Source: JAGNDO01 sp963704975 (GTDB lineage: Bacteria; Chloroflexota; Anaerolineae; Caldilineales; Caldilineaceae). From it: 64,000 nt of DNA. This document shows positions 1 through 7,676 of this stretch, piece after piece. The notes under the pieces are model-generated. The model had not been told where the DNA came from and made no database searches. It saw nothing but the letters and a program-made list of their open reading frames with translations. Where the stretch lies: assembly GCA_963704975.1 (NCBI GenBank), contig CAVPIK010000029.1:1-64000 (forward strand). Reading direction: 5' to 3'. The position numbers were made by a program, and so were the translations under genes. The stretch's first letter is position 1. Every line of letters begins with the position of its first letter.

Positions 1-63
1 TCTACTTCCAGAACCTTTTGCCCCTACTTTCGTGTTCGTTCGCTCTTGAAAGGAGTACAACCT

Positions 64-1903
64 ATGATCGGTGGTTTTGTTAATCGTGTGGCATGGGTGG
101 ACCTGACCAGCGGGTCCATCGAATACAAGGGTATCGACGACGACGATGCCAAGAAGTACATCGGAGCCAGAGGGTTGGGCGTCAAGTATGTCTATGACAA
201 CGGCCCGGATGTGGATCCGCTCTCGCCGGAGAATCTGCTCTGTGTGATGAACGGTCCCCTCACCGGCACCAATGTCAACATGAGCGGACGTCTGGCCGTG
301 GTCACCAAGTCGCCCCTCACGGGCACCATCGCCGATTCTCACATGGGCGGCTGGACCGCGGCCAAGCTCAAGTGGGCGGGCTTTGACGGTCTGGTCTTCA
401 AGGGCAAGGCGGACAAGCCCACCTATGCCTATGTGGAAGACAACACAGTCACCCTCCACGACGCTTCGGACGTGTGGGGCAAGGGCATCCACGAGACCCT
501 GGATATTTTGAAGGCCCGCCACGGCGAAGAGTGCGACGGCATGGCCATCGGTCAGGCTGGCGAGAATCTGGTACGCTTCAGCGCCTGGGTGAATGTGGAT
601 GACCGGGCCGCCGGTCGCAACGGCACGGGCACAGTGGGCGGCAGCAAGCTGCTCAAGGCCATCATCATCAAGGGCGACAAGAAGAACCGCCCGAACCCGG
701 CCAACAAGGACGCGGACAAGGAAGCCCGCAAGCGCGCCCTGGCCGCCATCATGGCCGAAGAGAACATCACCTCGCCCAGAAAGGGTGGCCTCAGCCTCTA
801 TGGCACCAACGTGCTCATGAACATCACCGAGAGCATCGGCGGTCTGGGCTCCCGAAATTCCCAGGTCACCGCCTTTGGTGCGGAAAACGCCGAGATGATC
901 TCCGGCGAATATGTGCGGGAGACACATTCTGGTGGGCGAGCCGACCTGCCATGCCTGCCCGGTGGCCTGCAAGAAGGAAGTCGAGATCAAGGAAGGCCCC
1001 TTCAAGGTGCGCATGGAGAGCGTGGAGTACGAACCGGCCTGGTCTTTGGGCTCCAACTGCGGCAACAACGACATCGCCGCCGTGGCCTTCATCATCGACC
1101 GCTGCAACGACTTCGGCATGGACCCGATTGAGCTGGGCAACGTGATCTCCATGTACATGGAGGCCGGCGAGAAGGGCTATACCAACGGCGACGGCAGCTT
1201 GGCCTGGGGCGACACCCACGGCATGGTGGCCCTGACCGAGAAGATCGCCATGCGTCAAGGCGTGGGCGACAAGTTGGCCGGGGGCACGGCTCGTGGCGCC
1301 CAGGCCTTTGGCCATCCTGAGCTTTCCATGACCGTCAAGGGTCAGGCCATCCCGGCCTACGATCCTCGGGGTCTGAAGGGCATGGGCATTGCCTACGCCA
1401 CCAGCAACCGGGGCGCCTGCCATCTGCGGGCCTACACCCCCGCCGTGGAATTGGGCGTCATGCCCTTTGGCAGCCTCAAGATGGACCCCCTGGAATGGAA
1501 GGGCAAGGGCGGGCTGACCAAGGTCTTCCAGGATGTCCATGCGGTCTCCGACTCCTTGGACCTGTGCAAGTTCTCCGCCTTTGCCATGGGCATGGACGAG
1601 TACACCCAGCAATACAACGCGGTCACCGGTCTGGACTACTCGGTGGAGAAGTTGCTGCAATGCGGCGAGCGCATCTATAACCTGGAACGCCACTACAACA
1701 ACCAGGCTGGCTTTGCCGAGGGCAGCGACTATCTGCCCAAGCGCTTCACCGACGAACCCAGCACCATGCCCGGCTCCCTGGGCCATGTGTGCGAACTGGA
1801 CCTGATGTTGGAAGAGTACTACGAGGCCCGGGGCTGGGAGAACGGTGTGGTCAGCAAGGCCAAGCTGGACGGAATTGGCTATCGCGTAGAGATAGAGGCT
1901 TGA
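64..1903 (+). CDS. aor: aldehyde:ferredoxin oxidoreductase (tungsten enzyme), frameshifted
   Basis: Oxidises aldehydes to carboxylic acids with ferredoxin as electron acceptor, using a tungsto-bispterin and one 4Fe-4S cluster in the cytoplasm. The N-terminal half (64 to about 915) shows the AOR N-domain with GARGLGVKY and the pterin-contacting stretch around NMSGRLAV. The second half, in the next frame, carries the cluster motif CHACPVAC (C-x2-C-x3-C) and a fourth candidate cysteine in DSLDLCKF. Together the halves give about 610 residues, the usual AOR length. Start chosen at ATG 64 because AGGAG lies 8 bases upstream; an in-frame TTG at 46 has no such site. The frame break lies near 905-925, just before the cluster cysteines, and is probably a one-base error. 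The gene converges on the tungstate transporter genes. Which AOR subfamily (AOR, FOR, WOR) is not decided. Confidence 0.9.
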
Positions 1904-1925
1904 GATAGAGATAGAGTGTGGACAA

Positions 1926-1963
1926 AAAATGCGGGCGGGGGATATTTCCCCCGCCCGCATTTT
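1926..1963. terminator. bidirectional rho-independent terminator between aor and tupA
   Basis: A near-perfect hairpin with a GC-rich stem (1930-1941 with 1948-1959), flanked by an A run on the left and a T run on the right, so it can stop transcription from both convergent genes. Confidence 0.85.
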
Positions 1964-1981
1964 GTTGTCAACATCAGAGAC

Positions 1982-2828
1982 TTACTGCGCCCGCCACGCC
2001 GCAGAATCCGGCACGAAGAGGGGCGCACCGAACTCGGCCACGCCGAACTGGCTGATCTGCTCCTGGGCGGGAACGGAGATCAGCCAGTCGATGAATTGGT
2101 TGGCCAGATCATTGCGAATTCTGTCGTTTTTGGCCGGGTTGACGGCGATGACGCCGTAGGGGTTGAACAGGATGGGGTCGCCTTCGGCAGCGATGACCAG
2201 TCCCGTGCCCTCCAAGGTGCGGGCCAAGTAGGTGGCCCGGTCGCTCAGGGTATAGGCCGTGAGCTCGTCGGCCATGGTCAACACAGCGCCCATGCCCTGG
2301 CCGGCGGAGACATACCAATCCCCAGTCGGCTCGATCCCGGCGGCGGCCCACACGGCCTTTTCCTTGGTATTCGTGCCCGGAATTGTCGCCTCGGGAGACA
2401 AAGGCGACCTGGGCGTCAGCGATCTTGGTGAACGCCTCCACCGCGGTCGCAGATCCCTGTACCCCGGCCGGATCATCCGCCGGGCCGAGGATGACGAAAT
2501 CGTTGTACATGACATCTTCCCGGCGCACACCATCCCCCGCGGCCATGAAGGCATCTTCCTGGGATCGGGCGTGGACCAGCAGCACGTCCGCATTGCCATC
2601 CACCCCCAGGGCCAGGGCCTGCCCCGTGCCCACGGCGATCACGTCCACCTTGACGCCGGTCTCGGCCTCAAAGATGGGAATGATGACATCCAACAGCCCG
2701 GAGTCCTGGGTGCTGGTGGTGGTGGCCAGGGTGATCTTGGGCAGGGGGCCAACCCCTGGGGCCACAGGCGAACAACCGGCCAACAGGGCGATCAATAGGA
2801 CGACGATGAAAAGACGAGTTTTGAGCAT
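1982..2828 (-). CDS. tupA: tungstate ABC transporter substrate-binding lipoprotein TupA, frameshifted
   Basis: Captures tungstate outside the membrane for the TupBC importer. It begins MLKTRLF, has a hydrophobic segment and a lipobox LAGC at about residues 17-20, so it should be a lipid-anchored binding protein. The mature part starts with TTTSTQDSGLLD, the TupA/WtpA-type oxyanion-binding signature, followed by GTGQAL and SRGDNSGHEYQ. The frame changes near 2385, between SRGDNSGHE and KEKAVWAAAG; joining both frames gives about 280 residues, normal for the family. ATG 2828 is preceded by AAGGAAG. First gene of a minus-strand order A-C-B at the 3' end of the tungsten block. Tungstate rather than molybdate is inferred from the TTTS signature and the neighbouring AOR. 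Confidence 0.9.
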
Positions 2829-2888
2829 GGAACTTCCTTTCTGAGGTTGGAGATTGGGGATTGAGGATCGGGAAGATCCCAATCCCCG

Positions 2889-3638
2889 CTAATAAACCAT
2901 CTCGCCCCGCACAAATGCGGCCGTGCGCGGGTCCGATGGATGGTTGAAAAAGGTGTCCGTGTCGGCGATCTCGACGACGCGGCCTTCCAGCAGCAGGGCC
3001 GTGCGGTGGGCCAGCCGCCGGGCCTGGAAGACGTTGTGGGTGACCAAAATCAGGGTTGTGCCCCGCTCCCGGTTCAGGTCGGTGACGATGCGTTCGATCA
3101 GCCCCACGTTGTAGGGGTCGAGATTGGCGGTCGGCTCGTCCAAAAGCAGCACATCCGGCTCCAGCACCATCGCTCTGGCCAAGGCCACCCGCTGGGCCTC
3201 CCCGCCGGAGAGGGTGCGGGCGGGCTGGGCGGCCAACTCGGCCAGGCCCACCCGGTCCAAGGTGGCGGCGATGGGGCCGGAGCCGTTGCGATTGCCCCGC
3301 AGGCGCAGCCCATAGGCCACATTGGCCTGCACCGTGCGCTTGAGCAGCACCGGGCGCTGAAAGACCGTGGTCACCCGGCGGCGCAGATCCGTGGCCATCT
3401 CCCCGGCGGGACCGAAGTCACCGCCCCCAAAATGCACCGTCCCGGTGGTCGGCGGCTCCAAAAAGTTGAGCAATCGCAGCAGGGTACTCTTCCCCGCGCC
3501 GCTGGGGCCGACCAGGGCCAGGATCTCGCCCGCGTTCACGGTCAGGTCGGGGATGTCCAACACCGTGCGCGCCCCGTACTGCTTGGTCACATTTTTCAGC
3601 CCATAGATGGCCCCACGAACTCGAAACTCATTACTCAT
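2889..3638 (-). CDS. tupC: tungstate ABC transporter ATP-binding protein TupC
   Basis: Hydrolyses ATP to drive tungstate import. Intact, 249 residues. Walker A GPSGAGKST at 44-52, Q-loop near Q94, signature LSGGEAQR at 143-150, Walker B VLLLDEPT at 163-170 and an H-loop histidine in LVTHN. ATG 3638 follows GAGGA, and its ribosome-binding site overlaps the stop of tupB (3642), so the two are translationally coupled. There is no C-terminal regulatory (TOBE/MOP) domain, which fits TupC rather than ModC. Confidence 0.92.
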   Translation of the reverse strand: MSNEFRVRGAIYGLKNVTKQYGARTVLDIPDLTVNAGEILALVGPSGAGKSTLLRLLNFLEPPTTGTVHFGGGDFGPAGEMATDLRRRVTTVFQRPVLLKRTVQANVAYGLRLRGNRNGSGPIAATLDRVGLAELAAQPARTLSGGEAQRVALARAMVLEPDVLLLDEPTANLDPYNVGLIERIVTDLNRERGTTLILVTHNVFQARRLAHRTALLLEGRVVEIADTDTFFNHPSDPRTAAFVRGEMVY

Positions 3639-3641
3639 TCC

Positions 3642-4379
3642 TCAATACTCCCCCCCTGCAACCGCAACACGGCCAAATTGGACACAAAAGGACATGCCCA
3701 GCAGGATGATGCCCAGGGCGATGGCCAGATCGAAGTTGCCCTTGCGGGTCTCCAGGACGATGGCCGTGGTGAGGACACGGGTGCTGTGTTCGATGTTGCC
3801 GCCCACCAGCATCACCGCGCCCACTTCGGAGATGATGCCGCCAAAGCCCGCCACCACGGCCACGATCACCCCGGTGCGGGCTTCGGCCAGGACGGCCCAG
3901 GTGCTTTGCCACGGGGTGGCCCCCAGGGCCGTGACCTGTTGACGCAGATTCGGGTCCACGCCCATCACCGCGGCCATGGTGAAGCCCGCCACCAAGGGGA
4001 AGGCGATGATGCTCTGGGCGATGATCATGGCCGCCGGGGTGAAGAGGGCCGGGATCAGGGCCGAGTTCAGCCCGCCCAAGGGACCGCTGCGGGAGAGCAT
4101 CAAATAGACAAACAGCCCCACCACCACGGGCGGAAAGCCCATCCCCGTGTACATCAGCGCGATCATCACCCGCCGCCCGGCAAAACGGCGCAGCCCCAGC
4201 ACCGTCCCCAAGGGGATGCCGATCACCGTGCTGATCACCAACGCCACCCCGGAGACTTGCAGGGACAGCCCCACAATTTCCCCCAAGGCCGCATCCCCGG
4301 TCAATATCAAACGCATGGCCTCTAGAAAGCCGCGGAATAGTTCGTTAATGGGAAGATCCTTTCGGCTTTCAATGCACAA
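3642..4379 (-). CDS. tupB: tungstate ABC transporter permease TupB
   Basis: Integral membrane permease of the tungstate importer, about 245 residues with five or six hydrophobic segments and the cytoplasmic ATPase-contact (EAA-type) loop around TALGATPWQST. The family N-terminus normally begins just before GFLEAMRLI, so the true start is uncertain: ATG 4379 lies inside a palindromic repeat, and no better start with a ribosome-binding site is visible before Met22. The 3' end overlaps the tupC translation signal. Intact frame. Confidence 0.88.
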   Translation of the reverse strand: MCIESRKDLPINELFRGFLEAMRLILTGDAALGEIVGLSLQVSGVALVISTVIGIPLGTVLGLRRFAGRRVMIALMYTGMGFPPVVVGLFVYLMLSRSGPLGGLNSALIPALFTPAAMIIAQSIIAFPLVAGFTMAAVMGVDPNLRQQVTALGATPWQSTWAVLAEARTGVIVAVVAGFGGIISEVGAVMLVGGNIEHSTRVLTTAIVLETRKGNFDLAIALGIILLGMSFCVQFGRVAVAGGEY

Positions 4380-4456
4380 TTTTCAATGCACAATGCACAA
4401 TGACGGGGTGTTCCAAGCACGCTCATTGTGCATTGTCCATTGTGCATTGTGCATTT
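4368..4456. repeat. palindromic repeat of AATGCACA words between tupB and the PIN-PBP gene
   Basis: Several copies of AATGCACA on the left arm face TGTGCATT copies on the right arm around a short unique centre (about 4400-4430). It forms a large imperfect hairpin, overlaps the first codons assigned to tupB and touches the stop of the PIN-PBP gene. It has the same build as the other word-based palindromes of this window. Confidence 0.8.
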
Positions 4457-5661
4457 CTAAATCTCCGCCAACACCGTGCCCCATTCCCTCCGTGCCATAG
4501 CCGCCCAGGGCGTGGACCCGGTCCAGAAAGGCGGCGGGGGGATGTTTGGAGCAGGGCCAGGAGGGGGGCGAGGAGGGCGCTGTGATAGTGGACCACGGGA
4601 ATGACCAGATCAAAACGCTCTTGGAACAGAGGCACAAAATCCAAGTGTTGGGCCTGGGCCGCGGCCTGAATGCCCAGCCCGCAGTCGGCTTGCCCGTCGG
4701 CCACGGCCTGGGCCACGGCGGAGTGGGAAGATTTGGCCATGCTGTAGCCGAGAATATGTCGGGCATCCAGCCCCTGGCGATCCAGCTCGTGGTCCAGCAG
4801 CAGCCGGGTGCCGGCGCCGGGCTGGCGGTTGACAAAGCGCACCTCTTCCCGCAGCAGGTCGGGCAGGCTGTGGATCTGCTTGGGGTTCCCCGGCGCGGTC
4901 AGCAACCCTTGGGTGCGGGTGACAAAGCCCACCACCATCACCCGGCAGCCGTGGGGGGTGAGCATACGCCGGATGTGGGCTGTGTTGAACTCGCCGCTTT
5001 CCGGGTCGAAAAGATGGGCGCCGGCCACGTGGGCCTGGTTGCGGCGCAGGGCCGCCAGCCCGGCCAGACTCCCCACCTGGGCCGAAACCATGGTCAATTC
5101 GGGGTGCGTGGTGTGCAGGGTGTCGATCAATAGATCCAAGGTGAGATCGTGGCTACCCATGACCACGATGGTGTGCCCTTGATCCGTGCCCACGTCCAGG
5201 GCGGCGGAGAGCAGGGCCGGGGTGATGGACCGAGTGGGGGGGATGGGCTGCAACAAGGATTGGGCCGCCTCTGGGTTGACCCGCAGACCGGGCAGGGCCG
5301 GGTACTGTTCCGGTCGGCGGGTGATCACCCCGGCGTCCAAGCGCAGGGCGTGGGCGGCGAGGAGCAGGGCGTGGGTGTTGGCCGTGGGCACGGTCTCGGC
5401 CCAGCGAGCAGAGATGGTGCCCAGCATGTGGGCGCATTCGCTGTCGAAGTCGGCCACCTCCAGGGGCAGCAGAAATCGGGCCAGGGCCTCTCCATTGCGC
5501 TGGGGGTCTGCGCTGGTCTGGACCTGGGCCTGCAGCGCGGCCACGGTGATGGATGAAACCCCCAGATCCCCCGGCGCAAAGGGAGCCAGGGCCGCGGCCA
5601 AATTGGGCGGCTTTTCGGTGATCAAATAGAGGCAGAAGGAGGTGTCGAGTAGGTGGCGCAT
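4457..5661 (-). CDS. VapC-like PIN domain fused to a PBP_like (molybdate/tungstate-type) domain
   Basis: Residues 1-130 are a VapC-type PIN domain (MRHLLDTSFCLYLI, SSIT at 36-39, LLLAAHAL at 99-106). Residues about 165-390 are a PBP_like domain (COG1910 type) starting GSHDLTLDLL. The two lie in one uninterrupted frame, so the fusion does not depend on repairing an error. The PIN active site looks dead: Asp6 remains, but the glutamate expected at 42 is Ala, the aspartate expected at 98 is Ala, and the third acidic/polar site is Arg-Arg (115-116). Near the C-terminus two frame slips in G/C runs (about 4537-4542 and 4480) must be corrected, giving an end GTVLAEI at 4457. Lies 4 bases downstream of a VapB-like gene and upstream of tupB. 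A metal-responsive regulator is inferred, not shown. Confidence 0.82.
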
Positions 5662-5665
5662 GGGT

Positions 5666-5866
5666 CTATTTTGTCTCAGTCTGGCCGAAATCCTCGGTGA
5701 AGTGATCGAGGCTGTCGATCAACGTCTGCCACGGCGCGGCGAAGGGCAGGAGCATCACGCCGTTGCCCACCCGCTTGATGTAGACCTGATCCCCGTCAAA
5801 GCGGAGTTCTTTGGGCAGACGCACGGCCTGGCTGCTGCCATTTTGGAAAAGTTTGGCGGTTTGCAT
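5666..5866 (-). CDS. VapB-like AbrB/MazE-type antitoxin
   Basis: 66 residues, MQTAKLFQNGSSQAVRLPKE at the start: the swapped-hairpin AbrB-type DNA-binding fold seen in VapB antitoxins, followed by a C-terminal tail (WQTLIDSLDHFTEDFG) of the kind that docks on a PIN partner. Only 4 bases separate it from the PIN-PBP gene, so the pair is one transcription unit. It is expected to bind DNA as a dimer and autoregulate; a perfect inverted repeat sits 44 bases upstream. With a catalytically doubtful partner its main role may be transcriptional. Confidence 0.85.
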   Translation of the reverse strand: MQTAKLFQNGSSQAVRLPKELRFDGDQVYIKRVGNGVMLLPFAAPWQTLIDSLDHFTEDFGQTETK

Positions 5867-5909
5867 AGGGCGGGTCGATTTGGGATATGAGATGTGAATT
5901 GAACGATTG

Positions 5910-5932
5910 AGTATATATAAAAAGTATATACT
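5910..5932. promoter_or_regulatory. candidate VapB operator, 8-7-8 inverted repeat
   Basis: AGTATATA (5910-5917) faces TATATACT (5925-5932) across a 7-base AT-rich spacer, in a very AT-rich patch upstream of the VapB-like gene. VapB/AbrB antitoxins usually bind such short palindromes over their own promoter; the assignment here is positional. Confidence 0.5.
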
Positions 5933-6133
5933 AATTTGAGAAAAAGAAAAAACGGTACACGCACTCAAACCCCTACTACTTCCACGATCTCCGACCACAT
6001 GTGTAAATGTATCAAGGAGATGCACTTGTTTTGCAAAGATTATGCACAGAATTGTGGTGAAGATTATAGAACTTAACCCGGTTCAACCATACAATAGGTA
6101 GGAAAGTCTAAACCAGAGAGAGGGAGAGAGAAT

Positions 6134-6933
6134 ATGCGAAACCTTGTGTTGTTCATTCTAATCGGAGTCTTGCTGTCGGGTTGCGCGGGTGCTGGCATGC
6201 CCCCGGTCTTTGTGCCGGTTGAGCCAGTGGTGCTTGCGCCAGCGGATCCCACGCCAGCGCCGACCCCACCCCAGCACCGGAAACCATGCAGCCCGCAGCG
6301 CCGTCGCCTGCGCCGGAAACAACCCCAACAGCCACGGAGGAACCCATGTCTGAACCCATGTCCGAACCTATGCCCGAACCAACGCCTACGCCCCCTGCCG
6401 AGACCGTAGAACTGCCCGGCACAGAGCTAATCACCTTTGCCGCCGGGGAACCGGGCTGGTTCCCCGTGGACGATAATGTGATGGGCGGCGTCTCAAACAG
6501 CACGGTGAGCTTTGCCGAGCCCAGCGTGATGCGCTTCACCGGCGTCATGTCCCTGGCGAACAACGGCGGCTTCAGTTCCGTGCGCTCGGACTGGCGGCCC
6601 ATGGATCTCAGCGGCGCGGATGGCATGTTGTTGCGTGTGCTGGGCGATGGCAAATCCTACCGCCTGCGCATTCGCACCGCGGACACCGGCCGCAACATCT
6701 CCTACAACGCCCTGTTCGAGACCACGCCAGATCAATGGAAACTGGTTTACGTTCCCTTCGCCGACATGGTGCCAACCTATTTTGGCCGTGTGGCGGATGT
6801 CGGCCCGCTGAACCCGGCGACCATCGGATCCTTCGGCTTCATGCTCAGCGACAAACAGGAAGGCGAGTTCACCCTGCTCGTTGACTGGATGCGGACGGTC
6901 ACCGAGGAAGAGATGCGGGCGCTGGCCGGCTAG
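6134..6933 (+). CDS. lipoprotein with CIA30-like domain, frameshifted
   Basis: Begins MRNLVLFILIGVLLSGCAG, a lipoprotein signal with a cysteine at the lipobox, then a Pro/Glu/Thr-rich linker and a domain with the CIA30 signature WFPVDDNVMGGVSNS followed by a carbohydrate-binding-like beta sandwich (GKSYRLRIRTADTG, VPFADM). CIA30-type domains occur in complex I assembly factors and in bacterial proteins of unknown role. The frame breaks in the Pro-rich linker near 6265-6280, in a run of C-rich triplets. It points away from the VapB promoter region and is followed by a strong terminator. Confidence 0.75.
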
Positions 6934-6963
6934 GCCCGGACTATCACCAGGCAACACGCACAG

Positions 6964-7020
6964 CCAAACAAAAAAGGGGCGGCGGATTCATTGCGAATCC
7001 GCCGCCCCTTTTTTGTTTGG
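6964..7020. terminator. bidirectional terminator between CIA30 gene and moaD
   Basis: Perfect 26-base arms (6964-6989 and 6995-7020) with a 5-base loop; a GC-rich core is flanked by A and T runs. The last codons of the MoaD-like gene lie inside the stem. Confidence 0.88.
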
Positions 7021-7590
7021 ATCGTTCCTCACCCGCCGCCCCGCAATGTCTTCCAGTGCAGATTTCTCGAACATTTCGTTCAACGCCGTGGGCGCACCGG
7101 TGAAGGTGACCGTGGACCCGCCCACTTTCAGCGAGCCGATGCCCTTGACTTTGGCCTGGCGGATCACGGCTCGCCAGTCGTCGGCCTCGATCACAAAGGG
7201 GCTGGTCTGGCGGCCGCCCAGGTCTTCCAGATATTCCACCATCAGCCAGTCGGGGACGCCGTAGTAGTCGTGGACCTGGGGACCGGGCTTGCTGGCTTCC
7301 GGCGGTTTGACCAACGCGCCGCCGCCCACCGGGGGGAAGATGCGGATCTGGGCGTCGTCGGGGATGGCCATGTCCAGCCCGTCCAAATAGCGCACATCCC
7401 GGCCGTTGATGAAGACGTGGATGTTGTTGTGAAGCTGCCCCCCGGCGTCGAACAACTCCCGCTTCAGGTCGGGCCAGGTGGCGATCAGCTCGTCCAACAG
7501 GGCGCGCACAGAGTCGCCGGGACCGGCGTTCAACTGCACGGATGGGCCACCGACGATGGGGCGGAGGGTGGCGAAGAGGCGAACTTCCAT
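6988..7590 (-). CDS. MoaD/ThiS-family sulfur carrier with C-terminal extension
   Basis: Residues 1-90 are a MoaD-like beta-grasp fold: MEVRLFATLRPIVGG start, HVFINGRDVRYL, and IFPPVGGG, matching the family's terminal PPVAGG. In ordinary MoaD the Gly-Gly is the C-terminus that is thiocarboxylated and feeds sulfur to molybdopterin. Here about 105 residues follow (ending in a Lys/Asp-rich tail encoded inside the terminator stem), with an unrecognised domain around DWRAVIRQAKVKGIGSLKVGG. So the protein must be processed, or acts as something other than a classical sulfur carrier. ATG 7590 is preceded by AAAGGAG. Downstream of moeA in the same direction. Confidence 0.75.
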   Translation of the reverse strand: MEVRLFATLRPIVGGPSVQLNAGPGDSVRALLDELIATWPDLKRELFDAGGQLHNNIHVFINGRDVRYLDGLDMAIPDDAQIRIFPPVGGGALVKPPEASKPGPQVHDYYGVPDWLMVEYLEDLGGRQTSPFVIEADDWRAVIRQAKVKGIGSLKVGGSTVTFTGAPTALNEMFEKSALEDIAGRRVRNDPNKKGAADSQ

Positions 7591-7601
7591 GAATGGCTCC
7601 T

Positions 7602-7674
7602 TTGAAGTGTTGCGTGTTTCGTGTTGCGTGGATTCACATGGTACCCGACACGCACCACGAAACACGCAACACGT
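7602..7674. repeat. palindromic repeat between moeA and moaD
   Basis: Arms made of GTGTTGCGTGTTTCGTG-like words and their complement face each other around a short centre. The word GTTTCGTG/CACGAAAC also recurs in other intergenic palindromes in slightly different form. Confidence 0.65.
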
Positions 7675-7676
7675 CT

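Noticed and set aside
911..1903. Second half of aor as a separate gene starting at 911
   Set aside because: No ribosome-binding site, and AOR needs both halves; a single frame slip explains it.
866..1960. A 364-codon minus-strand frame across aor
   Set aside because: Shadow of the aor C-terminal half, which carries the iron-sulfur cysteine motif on the plus strand.
2940..4325. A 461-codon plus-strand frame rich in Gly, His and Gln
   Set aside because: Antisense to tupC and tupB, whose motifs are unambiguous; composition is typical of shadow frames in GC-rich DNA.
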